NCBI RefSeq assembly: GCF_963169125.1
Contig: NC_084797.1
Coordinates: 89,065,868-89,129,867 of the forward strand
DNA from: Humulus lupulus
Lineage: Eukaryota; Streptophyta; Magnoliopsida; Rosales; Cannabaceae
Direction of reading: 5' to 3'
Length of the DNA stretch: 64,000 nt
The notes under the pieces are model-generated. The model was not told the DNA's origin. It worked only from the letters and a program-made list of their open reading frames with translations, and made no database searches. Made by a program: the position numbers and the translations under genes. Of the stretch, positions 23,707-34,859 are shown one piece after another; within the stretch, counting starts at the first letter, position 1, and each line of letters opens with the position of its first letter.

Positions 23707-26085
23707 TGTAACGACCCAAAATTACTAATATGGCTTAAGGGCCTTGATTAGTGTGCCGAGAGGGCATAATTGGATTATGTGTGATTGAAATGATTAAATG
23801 CATGCTTATATGATTATTTGTAAATATGTGATGCATGACTATGTGTACTAGTATGCATGTAGGCTCTAATTACGTTATAAGGGCATAATCGTAATTTTGG
23901 CCCGTTGAGGGCAAATGTAAATACTTGTTATAAATTTTTGAGACCACATTATTATGTGGATATATTTGCAATTTTTGACTTGAGGCGATCCTAGTGAGCG
24001 GTTTAGCGAAAAAGTCACAGTGGGAATTTATAACCAGCTCGGGGTGAGTCTTGGGGTCTTTCTGGGAATTTAGGAAATATATTGGAGGCTATTTGATATT
24101 GAGGAATATAATTGGTAATTAGATAGGTGCCAGGAGGTAAGCGGTAATTATTCGAGACACTCGAGGAATTAGCGAGAATTGGGAGAAAATGACCAAAATG
24201 CCCTTAGAATGCTTTAGGGTTTAGATTTTAATGGGAGGGAAAATTGGTCATTTGGTTTAAAAACTGAGAAAAGTATCAGTCTGCTTTTTAGCCTTGGTGG
24301 AAAGTTTAGAGGGTAGTAGAAACTGAAAGAAACAAAAAGAAAAGAAAAGAAAGAAGGGAAAAACAAGGTCTTTTCTCTTATGCGGTTTAGGCTTTTCTTC
24401 ACCATTTCTTCGGGAACTTGAAGCTAAAATTCAGAGGAGGCTTTAGGCTAAGGCTTCACACTTCGGAACTTGATCAAGCTTGAGGATTCAGCAGGAATTC
24501 GTCACCCAATTCAGGTAAGTTTCAAGATTCTTCCCTTGACTTTCTGGTTTTAGCTAAAATGGTTTTCTAAGCTGAGTTTTGATGGGAATTCTAGGGAGTT
24601 AAGGCTGAGGTTTTGGGGAGTGAAAGCTAAGGAGGTGTGGAGGATAACCTAGGGTCGATTTCCCCATTGAAGGTAAGAAACTCTGGACTTCGTTACTTGA
24701 ATTATGGACTGTTCTGATTTGTCTGTTGAGTTTTTGAGCTTCCAGCTCAATCATGGCAGTTTCTTTATTTTGGAGTGCATGTGGTTGAGTTTTGTATGGT
24801 TGGGTCATATGGGGTGAGTTATAGATGATGGTAGGCTTGTTTTGATGTTTGGTTGAAGTTTGGAAAGGTTTTAAGGGGTTTTGGTTCAAGGAAATTCGAA
24901 GGAGACAAATCTGGGCATTTTGGCTCTGGAAGTAGCGCTGTAGCGCTAACCCTTGGGCGCTACAGTGCTAGACTTGGGTGCTTGGGGCATTTTTGGGTCT
25001 GTTTGTAGCACCATAGCGCCCACTTTAGGATGTTGTAGCTCTACCCTATTTCCAGAAGAAGGTTTTTGGGTTATTTCTTACAGTCTTTGCCCGGGGGCTC
25101 GGGGTTTGGTTCCACTGCCCCATTTGGGGCTTCCCGAGGGCTCGGGATTAGTCCCGAGTCTAGATTTTGGAATTGAAGTTTGGTGATGATATTAATTTAT
25201 GGCTAGGTCTAGGTGTATGCTAGGGCTTGGACGGGATCGTGCATGAGGGTCGGTTTCACTAATCAAGCTATCGGAACCTAAAGGTAAGAAACTAATCCAG
25301 TTATATGTTAATGATGGGACTAAGAGCTCCCTATATATGTATGATGTCATTGATGGTATTATACCATGGACATATGATAAGTGACCTAAGAGTGCCGAAA
25401 TCAATATTTGTACACAGGGCGCGGCTCGTCCACTGGTAGCTGAGGACAGCTTAATATTCACTGAGCTCGGTTTAAGTGTGCCGGAGTCAGTGGGATAAAC
25501 AGGGGGTGCGACCTAAGGACGTCGACCCTAGTTAATATATGAATTGGTTATTGATGATATTTGATGAACTTGGTATGTTGAATGCCTAATTATGTAACTA
25601 TTATGAATTGTTGAGTATATGTCTACGCTTTATGAGTTATCTGATTGCTGATTTGTAAATTGATTGTTTAATGACTGTACTTTGTTATCTGGTTTCTTGC
25701 CGGGCCTTGGCTCACGGGTGCTACGTGGTGCAGGTAAAGACAAGGGCATAATGGACCAGTCTTGAGTTGGAGAGCTTTGAGGCTGAATGTACATAGTTAT
25801 CTGATCGGCCCCCACGGCCAAGGAGTGGTACAGGACGGGATAAGCCTAAATGTCTATTTTTCCCTTAGAGTGGCTAGTAGCTGTACTTTTATCCTGAAAT
25901 TTTGTAAACTGTCATTTAAATGTTATTACTATTGGGATCCCATGTTCAAAATGTTTGATTATATGAAGTGTAACTTTTGTGACTGAAATATTTTAACCCT
26001 AGTTCAATTATAGTTTCAGTAACACGTTTCTAACAAAATGACTTGATTAGCAAGTCTTCCAGCTTTATACACACGCAGTGTAACG
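23707..26085 (+). repeat. Element D 3' LTR, end truncated
   Basis: Aligns with 16352-18741 but ends at CAGTGTAACG. The 24 bases that should complete the LTR (GTCTTGG to GTTACA) are absent, and C's integrase sequence (GCCTCAGG, minus sense) begins at once. The GC-rich AGCGCTGTAGCGCT block is at about 24930-25040. No gene inside. Confidence 0.9.
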
Positions 26086-26087
26086 GC

Positions 26088-26660
26088 CTCAGGACCCAAG
26101 TATCTGCGCTCACCCAACTCATCCCAGTGAATAGGTGATCTGCAGTTCCTACCATACAACAAAACTCTATCAGGGGTAAATATTTACTTCAAGACCCCTC
26201 AAACTCCAGTACACATGCTCTCAGCATGTCCTCCAGCATCTGGATAGACCTCTAAGACTGACCATCGGTCTGAGGATGATAGGTTGTACTAAACTTTAGA
26301 TGTGTGTCCATTTCCTTCTGCAAACTTCCCTAAAACTTGGAAGTAAATGTGGGGTCTCGATCCGATACGATCGACCTCGAGGCTCCATGTAGACGTACTA
26401 TCGTTTTTACATAGAGATCTGCGTACTAGTCAATGGTATAAGTCGTCTTCATTGGTAGAAAGTGAGCCGATTTTGTATATCTGTCTACAATCACCCATAC
26501 CAAATCGTGCAGACCTACCGTCATGGGAAATCCCACCACAAAGTCCATTGTGATGCTTCCCACTTCCACTCTGGAATGTCCAAGGGCTATAGCAGTCCAG
26601 CTGGTCTCTGATGTTCAGCTTTGATCTGCTGACACTTCAGACATTTGACCCAAGAAAGTC
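26088..26660 (-). pseudogene. Element C integrase core (N-terminal part lost)
   Basis: Minus strand. It begins abruptly inside the zinc finger (CLKCQQIKAEHQRPAG), fused to the end of RT. It continues through ITMDFVVGFP (catalytic Asp), VSDRDPTFTS (second Asp) and HPQTDGQS to a stop where Glu-Arg would follow. A further deletion near 26200 removes the SWSKYLPLIEFSYNN segment. It reaches the SPIHWDELGERRYLGP motif, where element D interrupts it. Confidence 0.83.
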
Positions 26661-27480
26661 ACCTAAGGTAGCCAGAACTCATACTTCTTGAACTTCGCAT
26701 GTAACCTGTGTTCCCTCAGTCTCTGCAAGACCAATATGAGGTGTTGCTCATGCTCTTCCTCTGACTGTGAATAAACCAAAATATCTTCATTGAAAATGAT
26801 CCCAAACTGGTCCGGATAGTCCTTGAACACTTTGTTCATTAAGTCCATGAAAGTTGTCGGGGCGTTAGTCAAACCAAATGACATATTGAGAAATTCATAA
26901 TGCCTTTATCTGGTACAAAAAGTTGTCTTTGGTATGTCCTCCTCCTTAATCCTCAACTGATGATAACTAGATCGAAGATCTATCTTCGAAAATACCACCT
27001 TTCGTTGCAGTTGGTCAAATAAGTCATCTATCCTTGGTAGAGGATACCTGTTCTTAATAGTCAACTTATTCAGCTCTCTGTATTCTATGCACATCCTCAG
27101 AGAACTGTCCTTCTTCTTCACAAATTACACTGGTGCCCCCCACGGTGAGAAACTGGGTCTGATAAAACCCAGATCCAACAACTCCTGTAATTGTACTTTG
27201 AGTTCCCTCAACTTTGTTAGGGCCATTCTGTAAGGTGTCCTAGGCACTGGCTCTGTCCCTGGTGCCAGCTCAATAATGAACTCGATCTCCCTGTGTGGAG
27301 GCAACCTTGGTAAATCTTCTGGGAACACATCTAGAAACTCACAGACCAACGTAGTCTCTTCTGGTCCCACTGGCATGATCTGAGTGGTATCCACCACACT
27401 GGCTAGGAATCTTATGCAACCTCCCTGCTGTAGATCTGTAGCCTTCAATGCAGAAATCATAGGGACTCGGGGTCCATGCA
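26661..27480 (-). pseudogene. Element C reverse transcriptase (active site changed, RNase H deleted)
   Basis: Minus strand. Motifs in order: [97 protein letters not shown]. The active site reads [12 protein letters not shown], so the first catalytic Asp of FIDD is lost. After [10 protein letters not shown] and the VTFLG motif the sequence jumps into the integrase zinc finger (about 26655), removing the connection domain and all of RNase H. Confidence 0.87.
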
Positions 27481-27850
27481 TAGTGCCAACGAATATGAAG
27501 GGTTCCTCACCCTCAAGTTCAAATGTTACATCTTCTTTTTACAATCAATGGTTGCTCCATATCTAGTTAACCAGTCCATTCCCAAAATCATGTCAAAGTC
27601 GGTCATAACTAACTCTATTAAGTCGACTGACAACTCCCTACCGTCCACCATCACTAGCAAGGATCTAACCCATCTCGTGGAAACTTCTAACTCCCCAGTG
27701 GGTAGTGACGTCCCAAACCCCACAGCATAAAACTCACAGGGCCTACACAGTCTATCAATAATCCTACTAGAAACATAAGATTGTGTAGCACAAGAATCAA
27801 TCAGCACAGTATAAGATATGCCAGCACTAGAAAGCTAACCTATGACCATT
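27481..27850 (-). pseudogene. Element C protease (active site changed)
   Basis: Minus strand aspartic protease domain reading LIDSCATQSYVSS at the active site, so the Gly of the Asp-Ser-Gly triad has become Cys. The second half is clear (ELSVDLIELVMTDFDMILGMDWLTRYGA is split here for length: DFDMILGMDWL is the key motif). The frame breaks after CKKKM near 27526. Confidence 0.83.
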
Positions 27851-29020
27851 GAGGGCCTCGCCTCAGCCTCAGATTTGTGTCAAAGCAAATACTCGAGCTG
27901 GAGTCGAGTTGTCTGTCTTCTTAGGTTCCTCTTTCTTCATTCTTGTGCAGTCTTTCTTAAGATGCCCCACAATTCCATATACAAAGAAGGCCTTTGCCCG
28001 ACACTCTCCCATATGACGTCTCCTACATCTGGCAGACTCTGGATATGTCTTCTAGTTCTCATTACCGCTATGGCAGCCAATATGTACACCTTGTGGCTTC
28101 CTATCATGTCTAGGAGCCCAAACAATGTCTGAGGTCTTCCTTTTCTAGTCACTGGGGCCTCCACCCCTTCCTAGACTTGTGAAGGGAGGTCCTGTCCTCC
28201 TCATATCCCTCCTGGTCACGTTCTCGCGCCAGATCTTATTCTCAGCACCCTCTGCAGTAAGGGCTCTCTGTACTACCTGAGCGTATGTCGTCACTCCATG
28301 TACTGTAGTAATTCTGACATCCCAGGCTATCATAGGCTGTAGCCCCTGACGAAATCTTTCCTTCCTTGTCCCATCAGTGGGTACCAAGTCTGCAATGAAC
28401 TTGGCTGGTCTGTTGAATTTCAGGGCATATTTGGTCACAGACATGTTCCCTTGTAAAAGTTTACTAAAATCCTCCACCTTTGCAGCTCTAATGGCCTCAT
28501 TATAATATTTCTCATTGAAGAGGGTTATGAAATCTTACTAGTTCATTGTGGTTACATCCCTAGTCTAAGGCAGCACCTCCCACCAGATTTTGGCATCATT
28601 CTGAAACATGTACTTTGCACAGGCCACTCTCTCATTGCCCACCACCCTCATAAAATCCAGGATGGATGTAATCATAGCCATCCCCTGTTCTACCTTAAGT
28701 GGATTTGCACTACCCTAAAAAACTGGAGGGTGTTGTTTCCTGAACCGTTCATACACTAACTCCCAATGGTTCTCCAATTCTGTCTGCTATTGTACGGTCG
28801 GTACTGGAACAGCAGATGGGACCCCTGATGCAGCGTTCCTAGACGGAACCTATTGTAGCCTTAACTGGCGAATCTCGTCATCCTCTCTCTACAGCCTAGC
28901 TTGCATATTTGCAAGCATTTGTTGCCAGGTATCAGGGACTGGCGGAGGGTTCTGACCCTGGTCAATACATCCGACCTGATTCTCAGTGCTAGGTGGCTCA
29001 TTAGATTGCCCTGGAAGCAT
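27851..29020 (-). pseudogene. gag: Element C gag
   Basis: Minus strand. The ATG at 29020 opens MLPGQSNEPPS, unlike the basic starts of A, B and I. Capsid-like domain at about 28145-28750 (ILDFMRVVGNERVACAKYM, EKYYNEAIRAAKVEDF, YALKFNRPAKF). The zinc knuckle near 27960-28000 has lost two Cys (AFFVYGIVGHLKKDC). Stops occur at several Gln or Trp positions. Confidence 0.82.
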
Positions 29021-29079
29021 ACTTCCAAGTCTATCTACAATCAATGACTCGGCTTATCAGGCAGTAAAGACAATATTCA

Positions 29080-29500
29080 ACACCAATTGAATAAGCATCC
29101 ACAAGCAATTAAAAATGCTAATAAGCATTCCAATAGTTCAAACATAACAATCATGCTAATAAGTAGAGGAATTCATGATAATTCTTGAACAAGATGCTGA
29201 TAAGCACATTCTTGGCATGCATACACATAACTTAATGCTATTAAACATTTCCAATATTCAAGAGCAAGAAGAATGCTAATAAGCATTTTCCAGCATGCAT
29301 AAACATTTAACGATGCTAATAAGCATTTTCCTTTAACATGTAACGGTGCTGATAAGCATCCCCTATCAAATGCACACATACAGTAGCGCTAATAAGCGTT
29401 TCTGACATTCAACAACAATAATGATGGTGATAAGCAATCCTACAACATTTACAAATGTCTATCGTGCTAATAAGCACATCCTCAACCTACATACATCAGT
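29080..29500. repeat. Tandem array of ~39-bp hairpin units in the leader of element C
   Basis: Ten copies of a 14-base inverted repeat, consensus ATGCTAATAAGCAT (5-bp arms, AATA loop), start at 29115, 29153, 29194, 29235, 29273, 29313, 29346, 29387, 29424 and 29464. Spacings are 33-41 bases, mostly 38-41. The spacers are related and rich in ACAT/AACA. At 29464 both outer arms are changed together (GTGCT/AGCAC), and at 29387 an inner pair is changed together (CGCT/AGCG). The array lies between primer site and gag in the minus-strand transcript. A minus-strand open frame at 29173-29379 shows 13-residue repeats because 39 is a multiple of three; I do not think it is a gene. Confidence 0.85.
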
Positions 29501-29684
29501 CAAAGGCCAGGCCCTATCAGAATAGCTCATGCTACTTATTTAAGCTAGCAGGAAATGCATATGTAATTCATTTAAGCAAACTTACACATAATTATATTAA
29601 TAGTTACCTAACCCTGAGTCGAGCTTTTCTTTAGCAGTGAATGTACATGCACAGTCCAACATCAGGAGCCCTTAAACCTTGGTA

Positions 29685-29696
29685 GCTCTGATACCA
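29685..29696 (-). other. Element C primer-binding site
   Basis: Minus-strand TGGTATCAGAGC, a perfect match to the initiator Met-tRNA end, three bases inside the 5' LTR. Confidence 0.9.
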
Positions 29697-29699
29697 AGA

Positions 29700-32097
29700 T
29701 GTAACGCCCTGCTAATAGGGTCCGTTACCAAGTGTGTTTAAAATCAGTGCTGGACTTGCTAAACAAGTCATTTGGACTAAACGTGTGATTAAGCCATTAA
29801 AGGTTTAGGTATTAAAATATTTTCCATTGATCAAAAACTTTGTTCTTATACGGGATTCCAAAAACACAAGTTTAAAAGTTGTTTACAACACTGAGATTAC
29901 ATAAAAAGCCGACCTAAGCGGCAAAAGTTGGGTTCAACCTTAGCATCCTCGAGTATCTCAGCCGTGGCCGTCGAGTGGACTGCATATGTACATGTCACTG
30001 CTATCGCCCTCTGACTCATGGCTGTCCAATCTTCTCTTTACCTTTACCTGCACCACGAAACACCTGTGAGCCAAAAGACTCAGCAAGAAAACATATTAAG
30101 CAATTCACAAAGGAATATATCTGACTAACAGTAATAACTGAATCTAGCATACACATTATACAAATCAGCAACCATAGAGTTGCTTAAGTGCATGTTGCAC
30201 TCCCTTCCAATTTTTTTGGCATCCGAGCTAGTCAGGTGCTTGGCACACCCCCAAGGTGGCCTAGCCATGGTGGCCTGCACATAAGTCGAGTCCTACAGGT
30301 CCTTGACTTATAAGTCAAGCCTCACATGCCCTCAACTTATAAGTCGAAGTTTTAAGACCCTCGACTTATAAGTCGAGCCCCTCAAACCAGATACACCCTT
30401 GACTAATAAGTCGATCTCTAACTAGATATCACAATAATTCCCTGGTATATAAATCGAGCTCCCTAGTCACAGTACACAATAACATATTATGTTTATCGTA
30501 CATATATACAGATACAATGTATTATAATACATTTAATCAAACATACATAGACATAATCATAATAATGCGCATTCACAGGCTTAACGCCTAAATCAAGATT
30601 ATACTCAGCATTCGGGCCGATCCCCAATCATGTATATCATATTCTGGGTGTAGTTTTTTACCTTTGGTCCAAGTGCAAGCTACCAACGAACGACTCTTGA
30701 GTACGATCCCTGATCCGAGCCCTTAGGGTTGACTTAGTCACAACCATGATAAAGAATTCCATGAACAATGAGTAAATAAAGGCTTTCTGACCGAGTCCTA
30801 GCCTCCGGGACATTGAATTCCACCAAACACGGTAGTAGAATCAATCCCGAGCTCATAAGGTTCAGTTCCCGCACTCAAAACCTTCTCGGGGTCCTAAAAC
30901 CCCTTAAAAGTCGTGACCCCATGCTCTTGTGTCGCGACCCACTTCAATCCAAGGCTCAGCCTCCCCAAAACACCACTCACACATTGTGACCCAATCTAAG
31001 AGGTGCCACAGCGTGCCCTCGCGACAAAGCCCTCCTTGGTTTCCTCTTGTTCTAGAGGGCCGCGACACACAAAGAACAGGGTCGCGGCCTGACTCCTTTG
31101 AACCCAGAATTCTGGGATTTTCCTTTAGCCGAACCCAAACAGAAAAAATCGATCACTCTCAAACCTTTAATTCAATCCCCATAATCAGTATAACTCTTTT
31201 CCATCTACAAAACCTAACTAATTAGTTGACTAAAACTCATCAAGAATTCCAAAATTCACCTCCCAACTCACACATATGCAAACACCAAACCTTTCAACAA
31301 AATCATAGAATTATCATGAAGAATTTGAATTTAAACCTTTACCTCTGAGATGATAACACCCTTGAGCTAATCCCCAAGTTTCCCAAGCTTAATCTTTCAA
31401 TTTCCTAAGCCTTCTTCTTCAATTTCCTCAAGATTTTCCAAGCTTTCTGGAAGAGGGAGAGAGAGTTACGGGAGTGAGAAATGGTTCTGGTTTGTTATCT
31501 TTGTTTTTAGTTTTCCCTCACCTATAGAAACACTTCACTTAAGTCTCTAATTAGGCATAAATGAAAAAAATACCCCAAGGCCAATCCAATCTCTCCAAAG
31601 CCCTCCAAGGGAAATTCCATCTATTGCCACTTCCCATGAATCCCCGAGTGTTCCTCTAAATCCCCAACTATCTCAAAATAATAATCGTTTAATCTCTCAT
31701 TACCCTATAATTCTCAGCAATGTGCTGAATTACCAAAATACCCATTTGCTCACCCCGAGCCGGGTATTTGACCCCGTTATGACTTTTCTGCTAACTTGCT
31801 CACCAACATCACCTCACATCGAGTAACCCAAATATATCCACATAACAATGTGGTCTCAATCACACAGACTACAATTTACAATTATACCCTCAGCGGATCA
31901 AAATACTAAAATGCCCTTCTTATAAGAAACGAGCGCACATAAACATTTAATATTCTAAACAAACAAGCATAATTATATTATAATATAATTCATATAATAA
32001 CATGCTCATACAATATTAATAAATAATTAAAACAATTATTGCTTCCCGACCCCCTAATCCAGGCACTAAGCCATATTTGGGAATTTTGGATGTTACA
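29700..32097 (-). repeat. Element C 5' LTR
   Basis: Plus-strand TGTAACGCC...TGTTACA, 2398 bases, paired with 13337-15784. GC-rich block at about 30900-31090, palindrome cluster at 30281-30460. No gene inside. Confidence 0.92.
30281..30460. repeat. Palindrome cluster in element C 5' LTR
   Basis: A half-site (ATAAGTCGAG, 30281) is followed by CTTGACTTATAAGTCAAG (30302-30319, perfect 18-bp palindrome), a near-perfect copy at 30332-30348, CTCGACTTATAAGTCGAG (30360-30377, perfect 18 bp) and degenerate copies at 30398-30415 and 30443-30460. The first three centres are about 29 bases apart. The two perfect copies differ at matched positions in both arms, so symmetry was kept while sequence changed. 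Confidence 0.87.
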
Positions 32098-32102
32098 AAA
32101 CC

Positions 32103-32890
32103 CGCTGCGGGCAGAGCAGTGGATGAACATGACTTATTCTTTACTGGATTTAATGAGGGTGGAAGGAAACGAGAGGGTGGCTTGTGCCAGCTATATGTTA
32201 AGGGATGACGCCCGCATCTTGTGTGGGAAGTTGTGTCTCAGAGGAGAGATGTGACTACCATGAATTGGGATGAGTTCATGGATGTTTTTATTGAGAAATA
32301 CTATAGTGTTTCAATTCAAGCTGCAATGGTGGACTAATTCACCAACCTAACTCATAACAGAATGACTATAACATAGTATGCCTTGAAGTTCGATCAGTTG
32401 GCTAAGTTATCACCAGAGTTGGTGCCTAGTGACATGGCAAGGAGAGATCGATTTGTGCGGGGTTTTAATGTAATGATAGCCCGAGACGTCAAGATAACAT
32501 TGGATCCGAGGACTGCCACTTATGCTCAGGTAGTGGAAAAAGCCCTTACTGCTGAGGTTGTTGAAGACCAGATTTTGAAAGAAGGCGCTGCAAATCACAA
32601 TGCTCGGAGGATGGTGCCTTCCTTCAGTGGCTCTAGCCAAGGTAGTGGCCCCAATGAGAATAAGAGAAAGGGCCCAAATTATTTTGTTCCTCTTGGTCAA
32701 AACAGGAGGGCATGGGATGCCTTTGGTGGCCTTCAGGGAAGTGAAAAGAACTAGAGAAATGTCCTAGAGTGTCCACGGTGTAAGCGACGACATCTGGGGG
32801 TGTAGAGTCAGAGCATGTTTCATCTATGGGAGTGTCAGCCACTTGAGGAAAGACTATCCACAAGCTAGAAAAGAGGAACCAGAGTGGGGT
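32103..32890 (+). pseudogene. gag: Element B gag, C-terminal part
   Basis: Continues from 13336. It carries the capsid-like motifs LLDLMRVEGNERVACASYMLRD, YALKFDQLAKLSPELVPSD and FVRGFNVMIARDVKI (given separately), then a basic linker. A frameshift near 32220 and TAG stops at about 32336 and 32374 break it. The zinc knuckle region (about 32810-32860) is out of frame and lacks the first Cys pair. Confidence 0.82.
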
Positions 32891-33330
32891 GAAAACCTCA
32901 CCAAGTCAAAGTGTACACCTTGACTCAGACCGAGGCTGAGGCTAGTCCCTCGGTCGTGACAAGTCAGACTTCAAGTATTGGTTCTTTGTTTACTGCATTG
33001 ATCGATTTAAGAGCTACTCATTCATTTGTATCTACTAGAGTTATAGACCATTTGTGTAGACCTTGTGATCTGTATGCTAGGAGATTTAGAACTTTCTTGC
33101 CAACTGGGGAACTGGTAGTCTCTAGGAGGTGGTTTAGAGCTTTACCAGTAGAGATAGGCAGTAGAGAGTTATCTGTGGATCTGATTGAACTGGTGATCTA
33201 TGACTTTGATATGATTTTGGGGATGGATTTGTTGGCAAAGTATGGGGCGACAATAGAATGCAAGGGAAGGATGGTAACATTTAAACCGAAAGGGGAGGAA
33301 CCCTTTGTGTTTGTGGGGACAGTGAGTTGA
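32891..33330 (+). pseudogene. Element B protease (active site changed)
   Basis: Open for 139 codons from 32911. The active site reads LIDLRATHSF where D and I have DSGATHSF, so Ser-Gly has become Leu-Arg and catalysis is lost. The C-terminal motif DFDMILGMDLLAKYGA is well kept. A TGA at 33328 stands where other copies read on into the linker (Cys or Gly before PRVPMI). Confidence 0.83.
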
Positions 33331-34805
33331 CCACGAGTACCTATGATCTCTACATTGAGAGCTAAAGACCTGTTGCAAGAAGGTTATGTAGGATTCCTAG
33401 CAAACATAGTGGATACCTCTAGGGTTGTTTCAGTTGGACCAGGTGAGACCAGGTTGGTGTGTGAGTTTCCTCATGTATTTCCAGTAGATCTGCTAGGATT
33501 GTCGCCACATCGAGAGGTCAAATTTTTCATAGAGTTGGCACTAGGAGGAGAACCAATATTAAGGACACCTTATAGAATGGTGCCACCAAGGTTAAAGGAA
33601 CTAAAGATTTAGTTGTAGGAATTACTAGACTTAGGATTCTTCAGGCATTGTTTTTCGCCGTGGGCTGCTCCAATGTTATTTGTCAAGAAGAAGGATGGAT
33701 CCTTAAGAATGTGCATTTATTACTGGGAGCAGAATAAGTTGACTATTGAGAATAAGTATCCACTACCCAGGATTGACGATTTGTTTGATCAACTAAGAAT
33801 GACCTTCGGTCCAGCTACCATCCGTTGATGATTAAGGAGGAGGACATACCAAAGACCACATTCCGTACAGGTATGGAAATTATGAATTCTTGGTCATGTC
33901 TTTTGGGTTAACCAACGCCCCAAAAACCTTCATAGATTTGATGAATAAGGCCTTGAGGGATTACTTGTATAAGTTTGTGATCGTATTCATTGATGATATA
34001 ATGGCGTACTCCCAATCAGAGATAGAACACGAGCAACATCTTCGTTTGGTACTACAGTGGCTAAGGGAGCATATGCTATATGCTATGTTCAGTAAATTTG
34101 AGTTATGTTTACACCAAGTAACATTTCTAGGCCACATTGAGAGTATGGAAGGGATTCTGGTGGACCCAACAAAGATAGAGGCGGTGAGATATTTGCTTAG
34201 ACCAAGCAGTGTATCAGAGGTTAGAAGTTTCCTGGGGTTAGTAGGGTACTATCAGTCGTTCCTTGAGGGATTCTCCAGAATAGCAACACCGTTGACTCAG
34301 GTGACGCGTAAGAAGACCAAGTATGTCTGGATAGATAGATGTGAGAATAGTTTCAAGAAGTTGAAGTGGCGACTGATTACCGCTCCGGTACTGAGTCTTC
34401 CATCATATAAGGAAAATTTTGTGGTCTACTTCGATGCTTCAAGGCAGGGTTTGGGTTGTGTATTGATACAAAATGGGAAGGTGATAGCCTACACATCTAG
34501 ACAGCTGAAAGAGTATGAACAGAGGTACCCCACTCATGATATGGGTAGTATTCGCACTATAGGTATGGAGGCACTACCTGTATGGAGAGAAGTGTGACAT
34601 ATGCATTGACCATAAACGTTTGAAGTATTTCTTTATTCAAAAGGATTTGAATATGCGCCAAAGACATTGCCTAGAGCTAGTAAAGGACTACGGTTGTGAG
34701 ATTTTGTACCATCCAGGAAAGGCCAGTGTGGTGGCCGACGCATTGAGTCGGAGGGGTCCGAGGCAGTTGTTCAATTCGAGACAGATATCAGAAAATCTAG
34801 CTTAA
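33331..34805 (+). pseudogene. Element B reverse transcriptase and RNase H
   Basis: The RT N-terminal region (FPHVFPVDLLGLSPH, PYRMVPPRLKELK) is followed by TAG stops near 33610-33618. A loss of roughly 20 bases near 33797 removes the VVFSKI segment and shifts the frame. A 235-codon frame (33890-34597) then covers SFGLTNAP, the intact active site [13 protein letters not shown] and RNase H through [12 protein letters not shown] and [13 protein letters not shown] motifs. Another shift near 34545 precedes the last part ([10 protein letters not shown]). The active-site residues of RT and RNase H survive although the frame does not. Confidence 0.84.
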
Positions 34806-34859
34806 GAGATGAAGATAGTGGGAATTGAACTGGTAGTTGGTCAGCTAGCCAACATTACT

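Larger units (their letters stand above)
16352..26085 (+). mobile_element. Element D: Tekay-like chromovirus LTR retrotransposon, nearly full length
   Basis: A 9.7-kb element in plus orientation within C's integrase gene. LTRs are 16352-18741 and 23707-26085, with a perfect primer site, gag, protease, RT, RNase H, integrase and chromodomain in order and a polypurine tract. It has no large internal deletion, so it serves here as the reference copy, but about a dozen stops and some frameshifts kill it. The last 24 bases of the 3' LTR and three bases of the right TSD (left copy ACTGC, 16347-16351) are missing. Confidence 0.93.
13337..32097 (-). mobile_element. Element C: Tekay-like chromovirus LTR retrotransposon, minus strand, disrupted by D
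   Basis: Read on the minus strand: 5' LTR 29700-32097, primer site 29685-29696, a long repeat-bearing leader, gag from 29020, protease, RT, part of integrase to 26088, then (beyond D) integrase C-terminus 16351-16022, chromodomain-like end, polypurine tract and 3' LTR 15784-13337. A deletion removed the end of RT, all of RNase H and the start of integrase (junction near 26660). Protease and RT active sites are altered. It is inserted in B's gag. Confidence 0.92.

Noticed and set aside
29173..29379. 68-codon minus-strand frame with 13-residue repeats
   Set aside because: The repeats come from the 39-base array, which is a multiple of three; it is in an untranslated leader and not conserved in A, D or I.
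29080..29500. Possible CRISPR array (regular short repeats with spacers)
   Set aside because: Eukaryotic DNA; the spacers are related to one another rather than unique, and there are no cas genes. It is a tandem repeat.
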